DNA of 64,000 nt from Litorivivens lipolytica (lineage in GTDB: Bacteria; Pseudomonadota; Gammaproteobacteria; Pseudomonadales; Spongiibacteraceae): contig NZ_JACHWY010000001.1 of NCBI RefSeq assembly GCF_014191715.1, positions 1,488,001 through 1,552,000 on the forward strand, written 5' to 3'. The stretch's first letter is position 1, and each line of letters begins with the position of its first letter. Positions 20,311-29,474 of the stretch are shown in pieces. Below the pieces are notes generated by a model. It did not search any database and was not told where the DNA came from. It was given only the letters and a program-made list of their open reading frames with translations. The translations under genes and the position numbers were made by a program.

Positions 20311-21146
20311 CACTGAGCCTGCTGGCGCCAGCCAAACTGAATCTCTGCCTGAAAATCACCGGCCGCCGGGATGACGGCTACCACCTACTGCAGAGCCTGT
20401 TTCAATTGCTGGATGCAGGGGACACCCTGCATTTTGCAGTGCGCAACGATGCCAGAATCGTGCTCCACACACCGTTTGACGGGGTTCCATCCGAAGACAA
20501 TTTAATTGTTCGTGCCGCCACAGCCTTACAGCGTGCGAGTGACAGCAAGCTGGGCGTAGACATTCACTGCGACAAACGCCTGCCCATGGGCGGCGGCATC
20601 GGTGGCGGCAGTTCCAATGCCGCCACCACCCTGCTGGCACTCAATAAGCTTTGGCAGACGGGATTCAATGACGACGAACTCAGCGCCATCGGGCTCGACC
20701 TCGGCGCCGATGTGCCGGTTTTTGTGCGCGGTCGCACTGCCTGGGCAGAAGGTGTCGGCGAGGAACTCACGCCCGTTGAAATGCCGGAAGAATGGTTTGT
20801 CGTCATTCACCCCGGCGTCAGTGTGTCGACCCGAGAAATTTTTTCGCACCAGGAATTGACACGTAACAGTCGACCCATCAGAATAGCGGCCTTTCTTGAG
20901 CAGGGTGCCGGAAATGACTGCGAAAACGTGGTCAAAAGCCTGTATCCAGAGGTCAAAAACGCCCTCGATTGGCTAAACCAATTCGCCCCCGCTCAACTAA
21001 CAGGCACCGGTTCGTGCTTGTTTGCCCGGTTCGCTGATGAAGCATCAGCAAGAGACGTTTTCTCAAGTAGACCGGCCAGTTACAGCGGTTTTGTAGCACG
21101 CGGCGTCAACGTTTCGCCAAGTCATACGGCCCTGAACCAGATTTAA
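20307..21146 (+). CDS. ispE: 4-diphosphocytidyl-2-C-methyl-D-erythritol kinase
   Basis: 279 residues. IspE phosphorylates CDP-methylerythritol in the non-mevalonate isoprenoid pathway. As a GHMP kinase it shows LAPAKLNLCLKITGRRDDGYH, the ATP loop PMGGGIGGGSSNAATTL, and the C-terminal LTGTGSCLFARF. It overlaps lolB by 4 bp and is followed 10 bp later by tRNA-Gln, the standard Pseudomonas arrangement. Confidence 0.97.
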   Translation: MTLSLLAPAKLNLCLKITGRRDDGYHLLQSLFQLLDAGDTLHFAVRNDARIVLHTPFDGVPSEDNLIVRAATALQRASDSKLGVDIHCDKRLPMGGGIGGGSSNAATTLLALNKLWQTGFNDDELSAIGLDLGADVPVFVRGRTAWAEGVGEELTPVEMPEEWFVVIHPGVSVSTREIFSHQELTRNSRPIRIAAFLEQGAGNDCENVVKSLYPEVKNALDWLNQFAPAQLTGTGSCLFARFADEASARDVFSSRPASYSGFVARGVNVSPSHTALNQI

Positions 21147-21156
21147 CCAGTTTTGC

Positions 21157-21231
21157 TGGGGCGTCGCCAAGCGGCAAGGCAACGGGTTTTGATCCCGTCA
21201 TTCGGAGGTTCGAATCCTCCCGCCCCAGCCA
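21157..21231 (+). tRNA. tRNA-Gln (anticodon TTG)
   Basis: 75 nt with an encoded CCA. The acceptor stem TGGGGCG pairs with CGCCCCA, the anticodon loop is TTTTGAT (TTG) on an ACGGG/CCCGT stem, and the T-arm is GGAGG-TTCGAAT-CCTCC. It closely resembles E. coli tRNA-Gln. It lies between ispE and prs. Confidence 0.97.
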
Positions 21232-21243
21232 TTACTCGGAAAG

Positions 21244-21261
21244 ACCGCACAAGTCTGCGGT
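21244..21261 (+). terminator. Weak terminator-like hairpin after tRNA-Gln
   Basis: ACCGCA/TGCGGT with a 6-nt loop, followed by TTATT. It is weaker than the hairpins after the other tRNAs. The flanking GCCA (tRNA end) and TGGC (about 21273-21276) could pair, as if it were a decayed form of the long terminators seen elsewhere. Confidence 0.5.
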
Positions 21262-21277
21262 TTATTGCGCACTTGGC

Positions 21278-21380
21278 AAAATCCTCCCCGGCGGGGGGGG
21301 GTTCGAACCGAAAGAGGTTCGACCAACTGTGCAACAGTTGGGACAAGGAGCGACAGCGACGCAGCCCGCCTCCTGACGCT
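21278..21380 (+). repeat. tRNA-associated hairpin element, copy A
   Basis: It starts with AATCCTCCC (21280-21288), identical to the T-arm 3' strand of the adjacent tRNA-Gln (21213-21221). Then come hairpin GAACC/GGTTC (21305-21320), the shared link GACCAA, hairpin CCAACTG/CAGTTGG (21323-21341), and a GAGCGACAGCGACGC segment. It shares module order and link with copies B and C but lacks their last AACAGCC/GGCTGTT hairpin. Together with the tRNA terminator and the prs leader it fills the 336-bp gap between tRNA-Gln and prs. Confidence 0.65.
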
Positions 21381-21567
21381 ACCCACCCAACCTTACCGAC
21401 ATCGTTCTATATAGTGATGTAGCTGCAACCGCAGCTATTTTTCGTTCAGGCCCCGCGATTTTTCCGGCGGCGTGATAGCTGTCAGGGCTCAGGGCAGAGC
21501 CTTGGGGAATTTAACGCCGCATGTGTTTCCATACTCCAGGCGATCAGAAAGACAGGACCGCAAAACC

Positions 21568-22512
21568 GTGTCAAAAATGATGATCTTCACCGGGAATGCC
21601 AACCCGGAACTGGCCCGCAAAGTCGTAGACCACCTGCACATCCCGCTGGGTGATGCCACCGTCGACAAGTTCAGCGACGGCGAAATTATGGTGGAAATCA
21701 ACGAGAACGTACGCGGCGCCGACGTCTTTATTCTCCAGCCAACCTGCGCTCCCACCAACGACAACCTGATGGAAGTCGCGGTGATGGCCGATGCCCTGCA
21801 CCGCGCCTCCGCCGGCCGCATCACAGCGGTATTGCCCTACTTCGGTTACGCCCGCCAGGATCGCCGAGTGCGTTCGCAGCGCGTACCGATCAGCGCCAAG
21901 GTCGTCGCCGATATTCTGAGCCGCGTAGGTATCAACCGCGTACTGACTGTTGATCTGCACGCGGAACAGATTCAGGGCTTTTTCGATATCCCGGTGGATA
22001 ACGTCTACGGCTCTCCGGTACTGCTGGACGATATCGCCAAGCAGTTCCATGCCGATGCCATGGTGGTTTCTCCTGACATCGGCGGTGTGGTGCGCGCCCG
22101 CGCCATTGCCAAACAACTTAATGACGCCGACTTGGCAATTATCGACAAGCGCCGCCCCAAGGCCAACGAAACTCAAGTGATGCACATTATCGGTGAAGTC
22201 AAAGACCGCACCTGCATCATGGTCGATGACATGGTCGACACCGCCGGCACCCTGTGCAAAGCCGCCGGCGCACTGAAAGCCAACGGCGCCGCCAAGGTTG
22301 TGGCCTACTGTACTCACCCTGTGCTGTCTGGCAAGGCGGTAGAAAACATTGAGAATTCCGAACTGGACGAGCTGGTGGTTACTGACACCATCCCGCTCAG
22401 CCCGGAAGCGAAAGCCTGCACACGAATTCGACAGCTCACCCTGTCGTCGCTGCTCGCGGAATCCATCCGCCGGGTCAGCAATGAAGAGTCCATCAGCGCG
22501 CTGTTCCGCTAA
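21568..22512 (+). CDS. prs: Ribose-phosphate pyrophosphokinase
   Basis: 314 residues from GTG 21568 ([16 protein letters not shown]), matching the N-terminus of Pseudomonas Prs. It makes PRPP from ribose 5-phosphate and ATP for nucleotide, His, Trp and NAD synthesis. The flexible-loop motif FGYARQDRR and the PRPP-binding [11 protein letters not shown] are present. The frame extends 32 codons upstream (21472) but with unrelated sequence. AGGA lies about 10 nt before the GTG. Confidence 0.97.
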   Translation: MSKMMIFTGNANPELARKVVDHLHIPLGDATVDKFSDGEIMVEINENVRGADVFILQPTCAPTNDNLMEVAVMADALHRASAGRITAVLPYFGYARQDRRVRSQRVPISAKVVADILSRVGINRVLTVDLHAEQIQGFFDIPVDNVYGSPVLLDDIAKQFHADAMVVSPDIGGVVRARAIAKQLNDADLAIIDKRRPKANETQVMHIIGEVKDRTCIMVDDMVDTAGTLCKAAGALKANGAAKVVAYCTHPVLSGKAVENIENSELDELVVTDTIPLSPEAKACTRIRQLTLSSLLAESIRRVSNEESISALFR

Positions 22513-22604
22513 ATCCCAGCAACAGGCACTGACGGACATTTAAAAATCCGCTGTCAAACCGGTCGCAGGTAAGACAGTGAATCGCCCACATCGGAGGACA
22601 TACG

Positions 22605-23258
22605 ATGAGCGAATATACTCTGAACGCAAAAGTGCGTCAGGACGCGGGGAAAGGTGCGAGCCGCCGCCTGCGTCGTCTGGCGAATGAAGTTCCAGCCATT
22701 GTTTACGGTGGCAAAAAAGATCCGATGAACATCTCTGTTCTGCAAAAGGATCTGATCAAGGATCTGGAAGACGAGTCTTTCTACACCAGCCTGATCACTC
22801 TGGAAATCGACGGTGCCGGCTCTGAGCAGGTTGTACTGAAAGACCTTCAGCGCCACCCTTCCAAGGCCCAGATCACTCACGCTGACTTTCTGCGTGTTGA
22901 TGCCACCACCAAGATCACCATGCGTGTTCCGCTGCACTTCATCAACGAAGAGAAGTGCCACGGCGTGAAAATGCAGGGCGGTATCGTGGCCCACGCCATG
23001 ACCGAGCTGGAAGTAACCTGTCTGCCGAAAGACCTGCCCGAATTCATCGAAGTTGACATGCTCAACGTCGAAGTCGGCCAGACTCTGCACATCTCTGACC
23101 TGACATTGCCCGAAGGCGTTGAGAGCGTTGCTCTGTCGCACGGCGAAGATCACGACCTGCCGGTTGCCAACGTGGTAACTCCACGTGGCGGCGTCCAGGA
23201 AGACGACGCTGCTGAGGAAGGTGGCGACGACGCAGCCGAAGAGAAGTCTGAAGACTAA
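22605..23258 (+). CDS. rplY: 50S ribosomal protein L25 (Ctc-type, long form)
   Basis: 217 residues: an N-terminal L25 domain that binds 5S rRNA (VPAIVYGGKKDPMNISV), then the TL5/CTC beta domain (RVPLHFINEEKCHGVKMQGG). The C-terminal tail is very acidic (EEGGDDAAEEKSED), typical of the long form in many gammaproteobacteria. Start ATG 22605 has CGGAGGA upstream. It lies between prs and pth as in Pseudomonas. Confidence 0.97.
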   Translation: MSEYTLNAKVRQDAGKGASRRLRRLANEVPAIVYGGKKDPMNISVLQKDLIKDLEDESFYTSLITLEIDGAGSEQVVLKDLQRHPSKAQITHADFLRVDATTKITMRVPLHFINEEKCHGVKMQGGIVAHAMTELEVTCLPKDLPEFIEVDMLNVEVGQTLHISDLTLPEGVESVALSHGEDHDLPVANVVTPRGGVQEDDAAEEGGDDAAEEKSED

Positions 23259-23270
23259 TTCTCTTCTGCG

Positions 23271-23855
23271 ATGGCAATTCAACTCATAGCCGGCCTGGGC
23301 AACCCGGGCCGGGAATATGAAGAGACACGCCACAACGCCGGAGCCTGGCTGGTTGAAGAACTGGCAAGGCAATCCGGCGTTGCGCTATCTGGCGAAAGCC
23401 GATTTAACGCCCGCACTGCAAAAATCCGCCTTGGCGGCAGCGATATTCGTCTGCTGATCCCCTCGGTGTATATGAACCTCAGCGGTCAGGCGGTTGGCAA
23501 CATTATCAATTTCTTCAAGATACCCCTCGACGAGGTACTCATCGTCCACGACGAGCTGGATATCGAGCCCGGCACTGCGCGCCTGAAAACCGGCGGCGGC
23601 ATCGGCGGGCACAACGGCCTGCGCGATATTGTAAAAGCGCTGGGCAACCAGAAAGACTTTCACCGCCTGCGCATTGGCATCGGCCACCCCGGCCACGCCA
23701 GCAAGGTCTCCGGCTATGTACTGAACAAACCCAGCCAGGACGATCGCGAGCGCATTATGGCGGCTATCGACGAATCCCTGCGCATATTGCCCGATGTCAT
23801 CGCCGGCGATATGAGCAAAGCCATGAACCGGCTACACACTTTCAAGGAATCCTAA
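23271..23855 (+). CDS. pth: Peptidyl-tRNA hydrolase
   Basis: 194 residues. Pth frees tRNA from prematurely released peptidyl-tRNA. The catalytic His is in [44 protein letters not shown] and [11 protein letters not shown] are all present. It starts 12 bp after rplY and ends just before ychF. Confidence 0.98.
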   Translation: MAIQLIAGLGNPGREYEETRHNAGAWLVEELARQSGVALSGESRFNARTAKIRLGGSDIRLLIPSVYMNLSGQAVGNIINFFKIPLDEVLIVHDELDIEPGTARLKTGGGIGGHNGLRDIVKALGNQKDFHRLRIGIGHPGHASKVSGYVLNKPSQDDRERIMAAIDESLRILPDVIAGDMSKAMNRLHTFKES

Positions 23856-23857
23856 GC

Positions 23858-24949
23858 ATGGGTTTTAACTGCGGCATTGTTGGCCTTCCCAATGTGGGCA
23901 AATCCACCCTGTTTAACGCGCTGACACAGGCGGGTATCGACGCGGAGAACTTCCCCTTTTGCACTATCGAGCCCAACTCCGGCATCGTTGCCGTACCTGA
24001 TCCGCGTCTGAAGGCAATTCAGGACATCGTTAAACCGGAAAAAGTGATTCCGGCAACGATGGAGTTTGTAGATATCGCCGGTCTGGTGGCGGGCGCCTCC
24101 AAAGGTGAAGGCCTCGGCAACCAGTTCCTCGCCAACATCCGCGAAACGGACGCCATCGCCCACGTAGTCCGCTGCTTTGACAACGACAACGTCATTCATG
24201 TGGCGAACAAAGTAAACCCCGCCGAAGATATTGACGTAATCAACACCGAACTGGCACTGGCCGACCTTGAAAGCGTCGAGAAACAACTGCAAAAAGTGGT
24301 TCGCACCGCCAAGAGCGGCGACAAGGAAGCCATTGCCATGAAGGCGGTACTGGAAAAGCTCCAGCCCCACCTCGACGAAGGCAAGCCGGTTCGCTCTCTG
24401 ACACTGAACGACAATGAAAAAGCACTGGTGAAACAGCTCCACCTGCTGACCACCAAGCCCACCATGTATATCGCTAACGTTAACGAGGATGGTTTCGAAA
24501 ACAATCCCTACCTCGATGCCGTACGCGAAATCGCCGCCGCTGAAAACGCCGTGGTTGTTCCTATCTGCAACAAGCTGGAAGCCGAAATCGCCGAGCTTGA
24601 AGACGACGAGAAAGCTGAATTCCTCGCCGATCTCGGCATGGAAGAGCCAGGCCTCGACCGCGTGATCCATGCCGGCTATCAGTTGCTCGGCCTGCACACC
24701 TATCTCACTGCCGGCCCCAAGGAAGTCCGTGCCTGGACTATCCCCGTCGGCGCCACCGCCCCCCAGGCCGCCGGCAAAATCCATACAGATTTTGAAAAAG
24801 GCTTTATCCGAGCCGAAGTCATCGCCTACGACGACTACATCCAGTACAAGGGTGAGCAAGGCGCGAAGGACGCTGGTAAGTGGCGACTGGAAGGCAAGGA
24901 CTACATCGTCAAAGACGGCGACGTGGTGCATTTCCGATTTAACGTGTAA
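23858..24949 (+). CDS. ychF: Redox-regulated ATPase YchF
   Basis: 363 residues, full length. This is an Obg-family P-loop protein that prefers ATP and binds the ribosome. Walker A is [14 protein letters not shown], the G3 region [19 protein letters not shown], and the modified G4 motif NVNED, characteristic of YchF. The C-terminal TGS-like domain ends [13 protein letters not shown]. It follows pth after 2 bp, the conserved pth-ychF pair. Confidence 0.98.
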   Translation: MGFNCGIVGLPNVGKSTLFNALTQAGIDAENFPFCTIEPNSGIVAVPDPRLKAIQDIVKPEKVIPATMEFVDIAGLVAGASKGEGLGNQFLANIRETDAIAHVVRCFDNDNVIHVANKVNPAEDIDVINTELALADLESVEKQLQKVVRTAKSGDKEAIAMKAVLEKLQPHLDEGKPVRSLTLNDNEKALVKQLHLLTTKPTMYIANVNEDGFENNPYLDAVREIAAAENAVVVPICNKLEAEIAELEDDEKAEFLADLGMEEPGLDRVIHAGYQLLGLHTYLTAGPKEVRAWTIPVGATAPQAAGKIHTDFEKGFIRAEVIAYDDYIQYKGEQGAKDAGKWRLEGKDYIVKDGDVVHFRFNV

Positions 24950-25009
24950 AAGCGCCCCTGTTCAGCTTGACAAACCACCGTCAGCCCAGGAAAATGCGCG
25001 CCTCTTTGC

Positions 25010-25086
25010 GGCAAGGTAGCTCAGTTGGTTAGAGCACAACACTCATAATGTTGGGGTCGGCGGTTCGAATCCGCCCCTTGCTACCA
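25010..25086 (+). tRNA. Elongator tRNA-Met (anticodon CAT)
   Basis: 77 nt with encoded CCA. The anticodon stem-loop is CAACA-CTCATAA-TGTTG and the T-arm GGCGG-TTCGAAT-CCGCC. The body resembles E. coli elongator Met, not initiator; a tRNA-Ile2 with lysidine at C34 cannot be fully excluded. The first acceptor pair would be G-U. Confidence 0.9.
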
Positions 25087-25129
25087 GACATAAAAAAACC
25101 CACCCTCGCGGTGGGTTTTTTATGTCTGG
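25084..25129 (+). terminator. Extended terminator pairing back to the tRNA-Met CCA end
   Basis: A GC core (ACCCACC/GGTGGGT, loop CTCGC) is flanked by A and T tracts and then by GACAT/ATGTC. Pairing continues to CCA (25084-25086) against TGG (25127-25129), an almost uninterrupted stem of about 20 bp. It is a canonical terminator in both directions. Confidence 0.9.
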
Positions 25130-25138
25130 TGCATTGTG

Positions 25139-25262
25139 GCCGGACGAGAACCGCCGAAGCGGTTCGACCAAATGCGACCATAGGAGCATTTAGAACGAGC
25201 GCAGCGAGCCCGCAGGGTCACAACAGCCCAAAGGCTGTTGTGATTCATCCGCCCCGCCAAAC
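25139..25262 (+). repeat. tRNA-associated hairpin element, copy B
   Basis: Modules in order: GAACCGC-CGAA-GCGGTTC (25148-25165), the link GACCA, AAATGC/GCATTT (25170-25191), a GAGCGCAGCGAGC segment, and an 11-bp stem TCACAACAGCC/GGCTGTTGTGA (25218-25243). Then ATCCGCCCC (25247-25255) repeats the T-arm strand of the adjacent tRNA-Met (25069-25077). The last hairpin nearly matches that of copy C beside tRNA-Ser. Confidence 0.75.
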
Positions 25263-25343
25263 TCGCCACAATCTCCAGACATCGCCACCTCCAGATTTTT
25301 CCGCTATTCTTCCCACACAAAAATAGCCCCCGGATTGTTCACA

Positions 25344-25907
25344 GTGAAAAAAGCCCTAACTCTCTTCACCCTGCTTTTCACCAATGCCGCCTTCGCCTCA
25401 GAGCCCTTCGACTATATCGACCTCGCCTACTCTCAACAAAACACCGACTGGCACAACTACACAGATAGCAGCTCAGCGACTGTCAAAACTGGAGTATCGG
25501 CAGGGGACTACGTGCAATTTCGCGCTCGCTACCACGACGGAAACGTGCAAATGCCTCCGAACGTCCAACAAGAAACCTGGACGGCGTACGGCGTTGGATT
25601 TCGTTATCCCGTTTCCGAATCACTGTGGCTTTACATCGGCGGCGATCACAACGAACTTGAACTTCGTAACCGACCGACCGAGCGAGGCTGGTACAACTAT
25701 GTCGGCGCACGCTATCAAGCAACACCTCAGTGGCAATTTGCTTTGGAAGCAGGCGAAACCGACGTGGTCTTCAGAGACACCACCTTCGTCGTAGAAACCG
25801 TCTACAACTTCCACTCCTCCCTCGGTCTCTCAGCCACCCTGCGCGACTACGACGATCTCGATCTGACCGAATACGAAATCGGTTTGCGCTGGTTCTTCCG
25901 AAACTGA
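25344..25907 (+). CDS. Small outer-membrane beta-barrel protein
   Basis: 187 residues from GTG 25344 (MKKALTLFTLLFTNAAFA, a clear signal peptide); TTG 25335 is an alternative. The mature part alternates polar and aromatic residues in about eight short strands, for example DYVQFRARYHDGNVQ and LWLYIGGDHNELELRN. It ends YEIGLRWFFRN, with a C-terminal aromatic strand close to the BAM signal. It resembles small OmpW/OmpX-sized porin-like barrels, but I do not recognise the family. It stands alone between tRNA-Met and cmoA. Confidence 0.75.
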   Translation: MKKALTLFTLLFTNAAFASEPFDYIDLAYSQQNTDWHNYTDSSSATVKTGVSAGDYVQFRARYHDGNVQMPPNVQQETWTAYGVGFRYPVSESLWLYIGGDHNELELRNRPTERGWYNYVGARYQATPQWQFALEAGETDVVFRDTTFVVETVYNFHSSLGLSATLRDYDDLDLTEYEIGLRWFFRN

Positions 25908-25954
25908 ACGCTATGCTGTGCTAAAATCGCGGCGTGTTAAACCGCGCCGCTGTC

Positions 25955-26683
25955 ATGACTGATTCACGAGACAACATCTACGCCACCCCGCGCGAAGCCA
26001 TTGATCGCTTTGCCTTTGACGACCGGGTGGCTGCCGTATTTCCCGATATGATCCAGCGCTCGGTGCCCGGCTACAGCACCATTGTCGCCATGACCGGGGT
26101 AATGGCCGATCGCTATGCCAAAGCAGGAACCCGCTGCTACGATCTCGGCTGCTCACTAGGCGCCAGCAGCTTTTCCATGGCCCAATATCTGGGTGATCGA
26201 AATTGCACCATTGTCGCGGTCGATAACTCCGAAGCCATGCTGACACGACTGACAGAACGGCTGCAGGATTTCCCGGTGACGGTAGACGCGGTCTGCGCCG
26301 ACATTCGCGATATTGCGATAGAAAATGCCTCGGTCGTCGTGCTGAACTTCACCCTCCAGTTCCTTGAGCCAGAAACCCGTGACACACTGCTCGACGCCAT
26401 CTATCAAGGCATGGTGCCCGGCGGAGTGCTAATCCTCTCTGAGAAAATTCGTTTCGCCGATGACCACTTGCAGGAACTGAACACTGACCTTCATCACGCA
26501 TTCAAGAAGTCCAACGGCTACAGCGATCTGGAAATCGCCCAGAAACGCAGCGCACTGGAAAACGTACTGCAACCGGAAACCATAGATACCCACGAACAGC
26601 GACTGGCCCGCGCTGGCTTCAGCAGCGTAGACGTCTGGTTTCAGTGCTTTAACTTCGCTTCGCTGGTGGCCATAAAGTCGTGA
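25955..26683 (+). CDS. cmoA: Carboxy-S-adenosyl-L-methionine synthase
   Basis: 242 residues from ATG 25955 ([12 protein letters not shown]). CmoA converts AdoMet and prephenate to carboxy-AdoMet, the donor for wobble uridine modification. [22 protein letters not shown] and [16 protein letters not shown] are signature segments. No Shine-Dalgarno is visible. A TAAAAT at 25922-25927 could start transcription near GTG 25934, so a seven-residue longer, leaderless form is possible. It overlaps cmoB by 4 bp. Confidence 0.96.
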   Translation: MTDSRDNIYATPREAIDRFAFDDRVAAVFPDMIQRSVPGYSTIVAMTGVMADRYAKAGTRCYDLGCSLGASSFSMAQYLGDRNCTIVAVDNSEAMLTRLTERLQDFPVTVDAVCADIRDIAIENASVVVLNFTLQFLEPETRDTLLDAIYQGMVPGGVLILSEKIRFADDHLQELNTDLHHAFKKSNGYSDLEIAQKRSALENVLQPETIDTHEQRLARAGFSSVDVWFQCFNFASLVAIKS

Positions 26684-27645
26684 ATTTTGATGCATTCCTC
26701 TCCGGCTTTCGCGGCACAGCGCTGGAACCCTGGCTCGCGACTATTGAGGCCGATATCGAGGCAGGCCTCAGCCTGAAGCGATACGGCGATCTGCCCCGCT
26801 GGCTGGAAAGCCTGCACGCGCTACCAGAACTCAAACCAAGCCTAATAAATCTGGACAGCGATACGATCACTGTCGACGGCCCGACCAACGAAACACAGCA
26901 GCAACAGATCGAACAGGCCCTGCGCGGTCTGCACCCCTGGCGCAAAGGCCCCTTTCAGGTTTTCGATACCTTTATTGATACCGAGTGGCGCTCCGACTGG
27001 AAATGGCAGCGTCTGGCCCCTCATATTGCGCCGCTGGAAGGGCGCACTGTACTAGACGTGGGCTGCGGCAGCGGCTATCACTGCTGGCGCATGCGGGGTG
27101 CAGGCGCGGACTTGGTGTTGGGCATCGATCCGACGCCGCTATTTATTGTGCAGTTCCAAGCCCTACAGCACTTCATTCAGGACCAGCGTGTGGGCGTACT
27201 GCCACTCGGCATTGAACACGTGCCGGCCGGACTCAAGGCATTTGATACCGTTTTTTCCATGGGCATTCTCTACCACCGTCGCTCGCCCATCGACCACCTG
27301 CTGCAACTTCGCGACACGCTTCGCGCCGGCGGCGAGCTGGTACTGGAAACACTTGTCATCGATGGCGGTCCTAGCGACTGCCTGGTCCCGGAAGGGCGCT
27401 ACGCGCGGATGGGCAATGTTTGGTTCCTGCCCAGCACCGATATGCTGGAACTGTGGCTCAGAAAAACCGGCTTCAAGAACGTGCGAACCGTCGACGTTAC
27501 CACTACCAGCACCGACGAACAGCGCCGCACCGGCTGGATGCAATTTCACTCACTGGCGCAATTTATTAACTCTGAGCAGCCAGAGCTAACTATCGAAGGG
27601 TATCCCGCCCCCAAGCGCGCCATCGTGTTAGCAGAAGCTCCCTAA
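26680..27645 (+). CDS. cmoB: tRNA U34 carboxymethyltransferase
   Basis: 321 residues, GTG start at 26680 overlapping the cmoA stop (GTGA). CmoB transfers the carboxymethyl group from carboxy-AdoMet to 5-hydroxyuridine 34 of tRNA, giving cmo5U. The core signatures [22 protein letters not shown] and [15 protein letters not shown], and the loop [12 protein letters not shown], are present. The cmoAB pair is complete. Confidence 0.97.
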   Translation: MNFDAFLSGFRGTALEPWLATIEADIEAGLSLKRYGDLPRWLESLHALPELKPSLINLDSDTITVDGPTNETQQQQIEQALRGLHPWRKGPFQVFDTFIDTEWRSDWKWQRLAPHIAPLEGRTVLDVGCGSGYHCWRMRGAGADLVLGIDPTPLFIVQFQALQHFIQDQRVGVLPLGIEHVPAGLKAFDTVFSMGILYHRRSPIDHLLQLRDTLRAGGELVLETLVIDGGPSDCLVPEGRYARMGNVWFLPSTDMLELWLRKTGFKNVRTVDVTTTSTDEQRRTGWMQFHSLAQFINSEQPELTIEGYPAPKRAIVLAEAP

Positions 27646-27738
27646 GATATAGCCTAATACGCAAAATTTATGCCCTGCATCACACTTTAAGAGCTTGTTT
27701 GCCGAATTTGGGACCATTTAAAACTTTACAGTGTCAAT

Positions 27739-27805
27739 TTGATCAAAGTATGATCAAGGCAGCACCACTAATAATTTCGCATTGTGTCACACAACGGATT
27801 GTGAC
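27739..27805. promoter_or_regulatory. Two operator-like dyads before the gene at 27827
   Basis: TTGATCA-5 nt-TGATCAA (27739-27757) is a perfect 7-bp inverted repeat. GTCACA-8 nt-TGTGAC (27786-27805) is a second dyad, overlapping TTGTG-TCA-CACAA. Both lie in the 181-bp AT-rich gap after cmoB. The second has the arms of a CRP site in the reverse order, so CRP is not implied. The binding proteins are unknown. Confidence 0.35.
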
Positions 27806-27826
27806 TCTGAAGCCGGAGATCAGGCT

Positions 27827-29359
27827 ATGCAAGTTGCTGGGGGGCATGCATCGCTGGAATCCTTTCATCTGCAAGTGGCTCAGTGGGTAGAAAGGCATAT
27901 TTCACCTTGTGTGGATGCTCTATCGCAAAAATTGCTCGATAAGGCCATGAGCAATTCAAATCGTGAAACCGCCCTGATGTTTTTCAAGCACCATAAGTAC
28001 CTTGAAAATCACAGCGGGAAGATTTCCGCGTCTTTCCAACATCTGCTCAGCAAAGCCCTGTTTGGCGAAGACACCTCTGTTGCCGTCATTCCTGCGCAAC
28101 GAACCTCTCCCGACTTCAAGACCCTACTCAGCGCGACCAGCTACGACGATGATCTGTATTCATTCTGTTTGGTTCTCCGCCCCGAGGTTCTCACCACCTT
28201 GTTTCAGCGGGCCTTTAATCTGATCGATCCGGCCCAACCAGCGAGTCAGACCGCCCGCAGCGTGTTCGACGCTGAATTCAACAGCCAGCTCGACTCTCTG
28301 TACGCCGCTCTTAGTAAACTGATCGACTCCCCTGACACGTCGAATATTGACCGTCGCGCCAATATCGAAGCCTGGATTCAGCATCTCGAGACCAAGCTGC
28401 GAAACCCGGCTATCGACGCGTCCACACGCTCCATGACCCAGAAGCGACTTGAGGAACTGAGGTCCAAGCTGAATGATCTGGATTCGCTAAGTCAATCGGC
28501 CCGACAATTCCGTGATCGCTGGCTCCATCCGCACGATGAACTTGAGCACAAGGTGTACAGCGACGACGAGTTACTGTCTGACGTCGACAAGCTATTCCAG
28601 CCCCTCAATACGATGGAGCACGTACCCCGCTCGCTGCAAAAGCTGTCGGAACGGATTCGCCCTATCGTAGACAGCGTCGCACTCAGTGACCGCAACCTTT
28701 TCATGCAAGCCCTGCATCCGGCCAAGCAGCTGATTCATCAAGTCACAGCGACAGTTGCCCAGTGGGTAGAAAGCTCGCCCGATCAGCGTCGGCAAATGCT
28801 GATCAACGTCAAGCAGTCCATCGACACCGGCATTACGCTGGACAATGGCCATCGCGGTGACCGCACCTTGCTGAAAGCCTTGCATCAGGAATTGACCGAT
28901 TATCTGGCCTACCAGATGCATAGAGTGGACAGCGAAAACCAGCCAGAGGCCAACACGGCTTCAACCACGACTGATCCGATCGATCAGGTCAACGCCCTGC
29001 TCGACGAAAAACTCCATAACGCCGGAGATGTCCCACCGCTGCTATACAAGCTGATCTATTCCCTATGGAATCGCGTCATCGCAAAAATCTGGCTCGAATA
29101 CGGCCGTGAAGGCATAGCCACCCAGCAGGCGCTCTCACTGGTAGACGATATTCTCTGGTATCTCCACTGCGACGACGAAAAGCTCATTCACACCAATACC
29201 GATTTCCTCGGCCAGCAAATCGAGCGCGACCTGTTGAATGGCCTCAAACTGATCGACTTTGACCAAGACAAAGGCATCGAGCTGATTTCCAGCCTGCGCC
29301 AGCTTCGCGAGCGCCTGCAGCAACAGAGCCGGCGAACCGCGCTATCAGCCGGTCTATAA
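27827..29359 (+). CDS. Uncharacterised alpha-helical protein, possibly DUF1631-related
   Basis: 510 residues from ATG 27827, with GGAG about 9 nt upstream. No signal peptide or membrane segment. It is almost entirely helical and charged, with glutamine- and leucine-rich heptads. Segments such as LHPAKQLIHQVTATVAQWV and ALSLVDDILWYL recall the DUF1631 family of large cytoplasmic pseudomonad proteins, but those are longer and I am not sure of the relation. It is a single gene with dyad repeats upstream, transcribed in the same direction as its neighbours. Function unknown. Confidence 0.75.
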   Translation: MQVAGGHASLESFHLQVAQWVERHISPCVDALSQKLLDKAMSNSNRETALMFFKHHKYLENHSGKISASFQHLLSKALFGEDTSVAVIPAQRTSPDFKTLLSATSYDDDLYSFCLVLRPEVLTTLFQRAFNLIDPAQPASQTARSVFDAEFNSQLDSLYAALSKLIDSPDTSNIDRRANIEAWIQHLETKLRNPAIDASTRSMTQKRLEELRSKLNDLDSLSQSARQFRDRWLHPHDELEHKVYSDDELLSDVDKLFQPLNTMEHVPRSLQKLSERIRPIVDSVALSDRNLFMQALHPAKQLIHQVTATVAQWVESSPDQRRQMLINVKQSIDTGITLDNGHRGDRTLLKALHQELTDYLAYQMHRVDSENQPEANTASTTTDPIDQVNALLDEKLHNAGDVPPLLYKLIYSLWNRVIAKIWLEYGREGIATQQALSLVDDILWYLHCDDEKLIHTNTDFLGQQIERDLLNGLKLIDFDQDKGIELISSLRQLRERLQQQSRRTALSAGL

Positions 29360-29474
29360 GCCATTCAGCTTACTGACCGCACACCTCCTTCATATTTTTC
29401 TCTCCCTGAATTGCGTATAATTGGCCGCCGACAACCGGCCAGCGCCATTGATCTTTTGCGGAAGGGGATTTGTT

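Noticed and set aside
21157-25262. Elements after tRNA genes as attachment sites of an integrated island or phage
   Set aside because: The repeated tRNA fragments are only about 9 nt, the enclosed DNA is under 200 bp, and no integrase or phage gene is present.
25048-25326. 92-codon open frame across tRNA-Met, its terminator and the hairpin element
   Set aside because: It is a translation of tRNA and structured repeat sequence. Similar spurious frames cross the tRNA-Gln, tRNA-Arg and tRNA-Ser loci.
27782-27805. CRP site before the gene at 27827
   Set aside because: The half-sites are in the order TCACA...TGTGA, the reverse of the CRP consensus TGTGA-N6-TCACA, with an 8-nt spacer.
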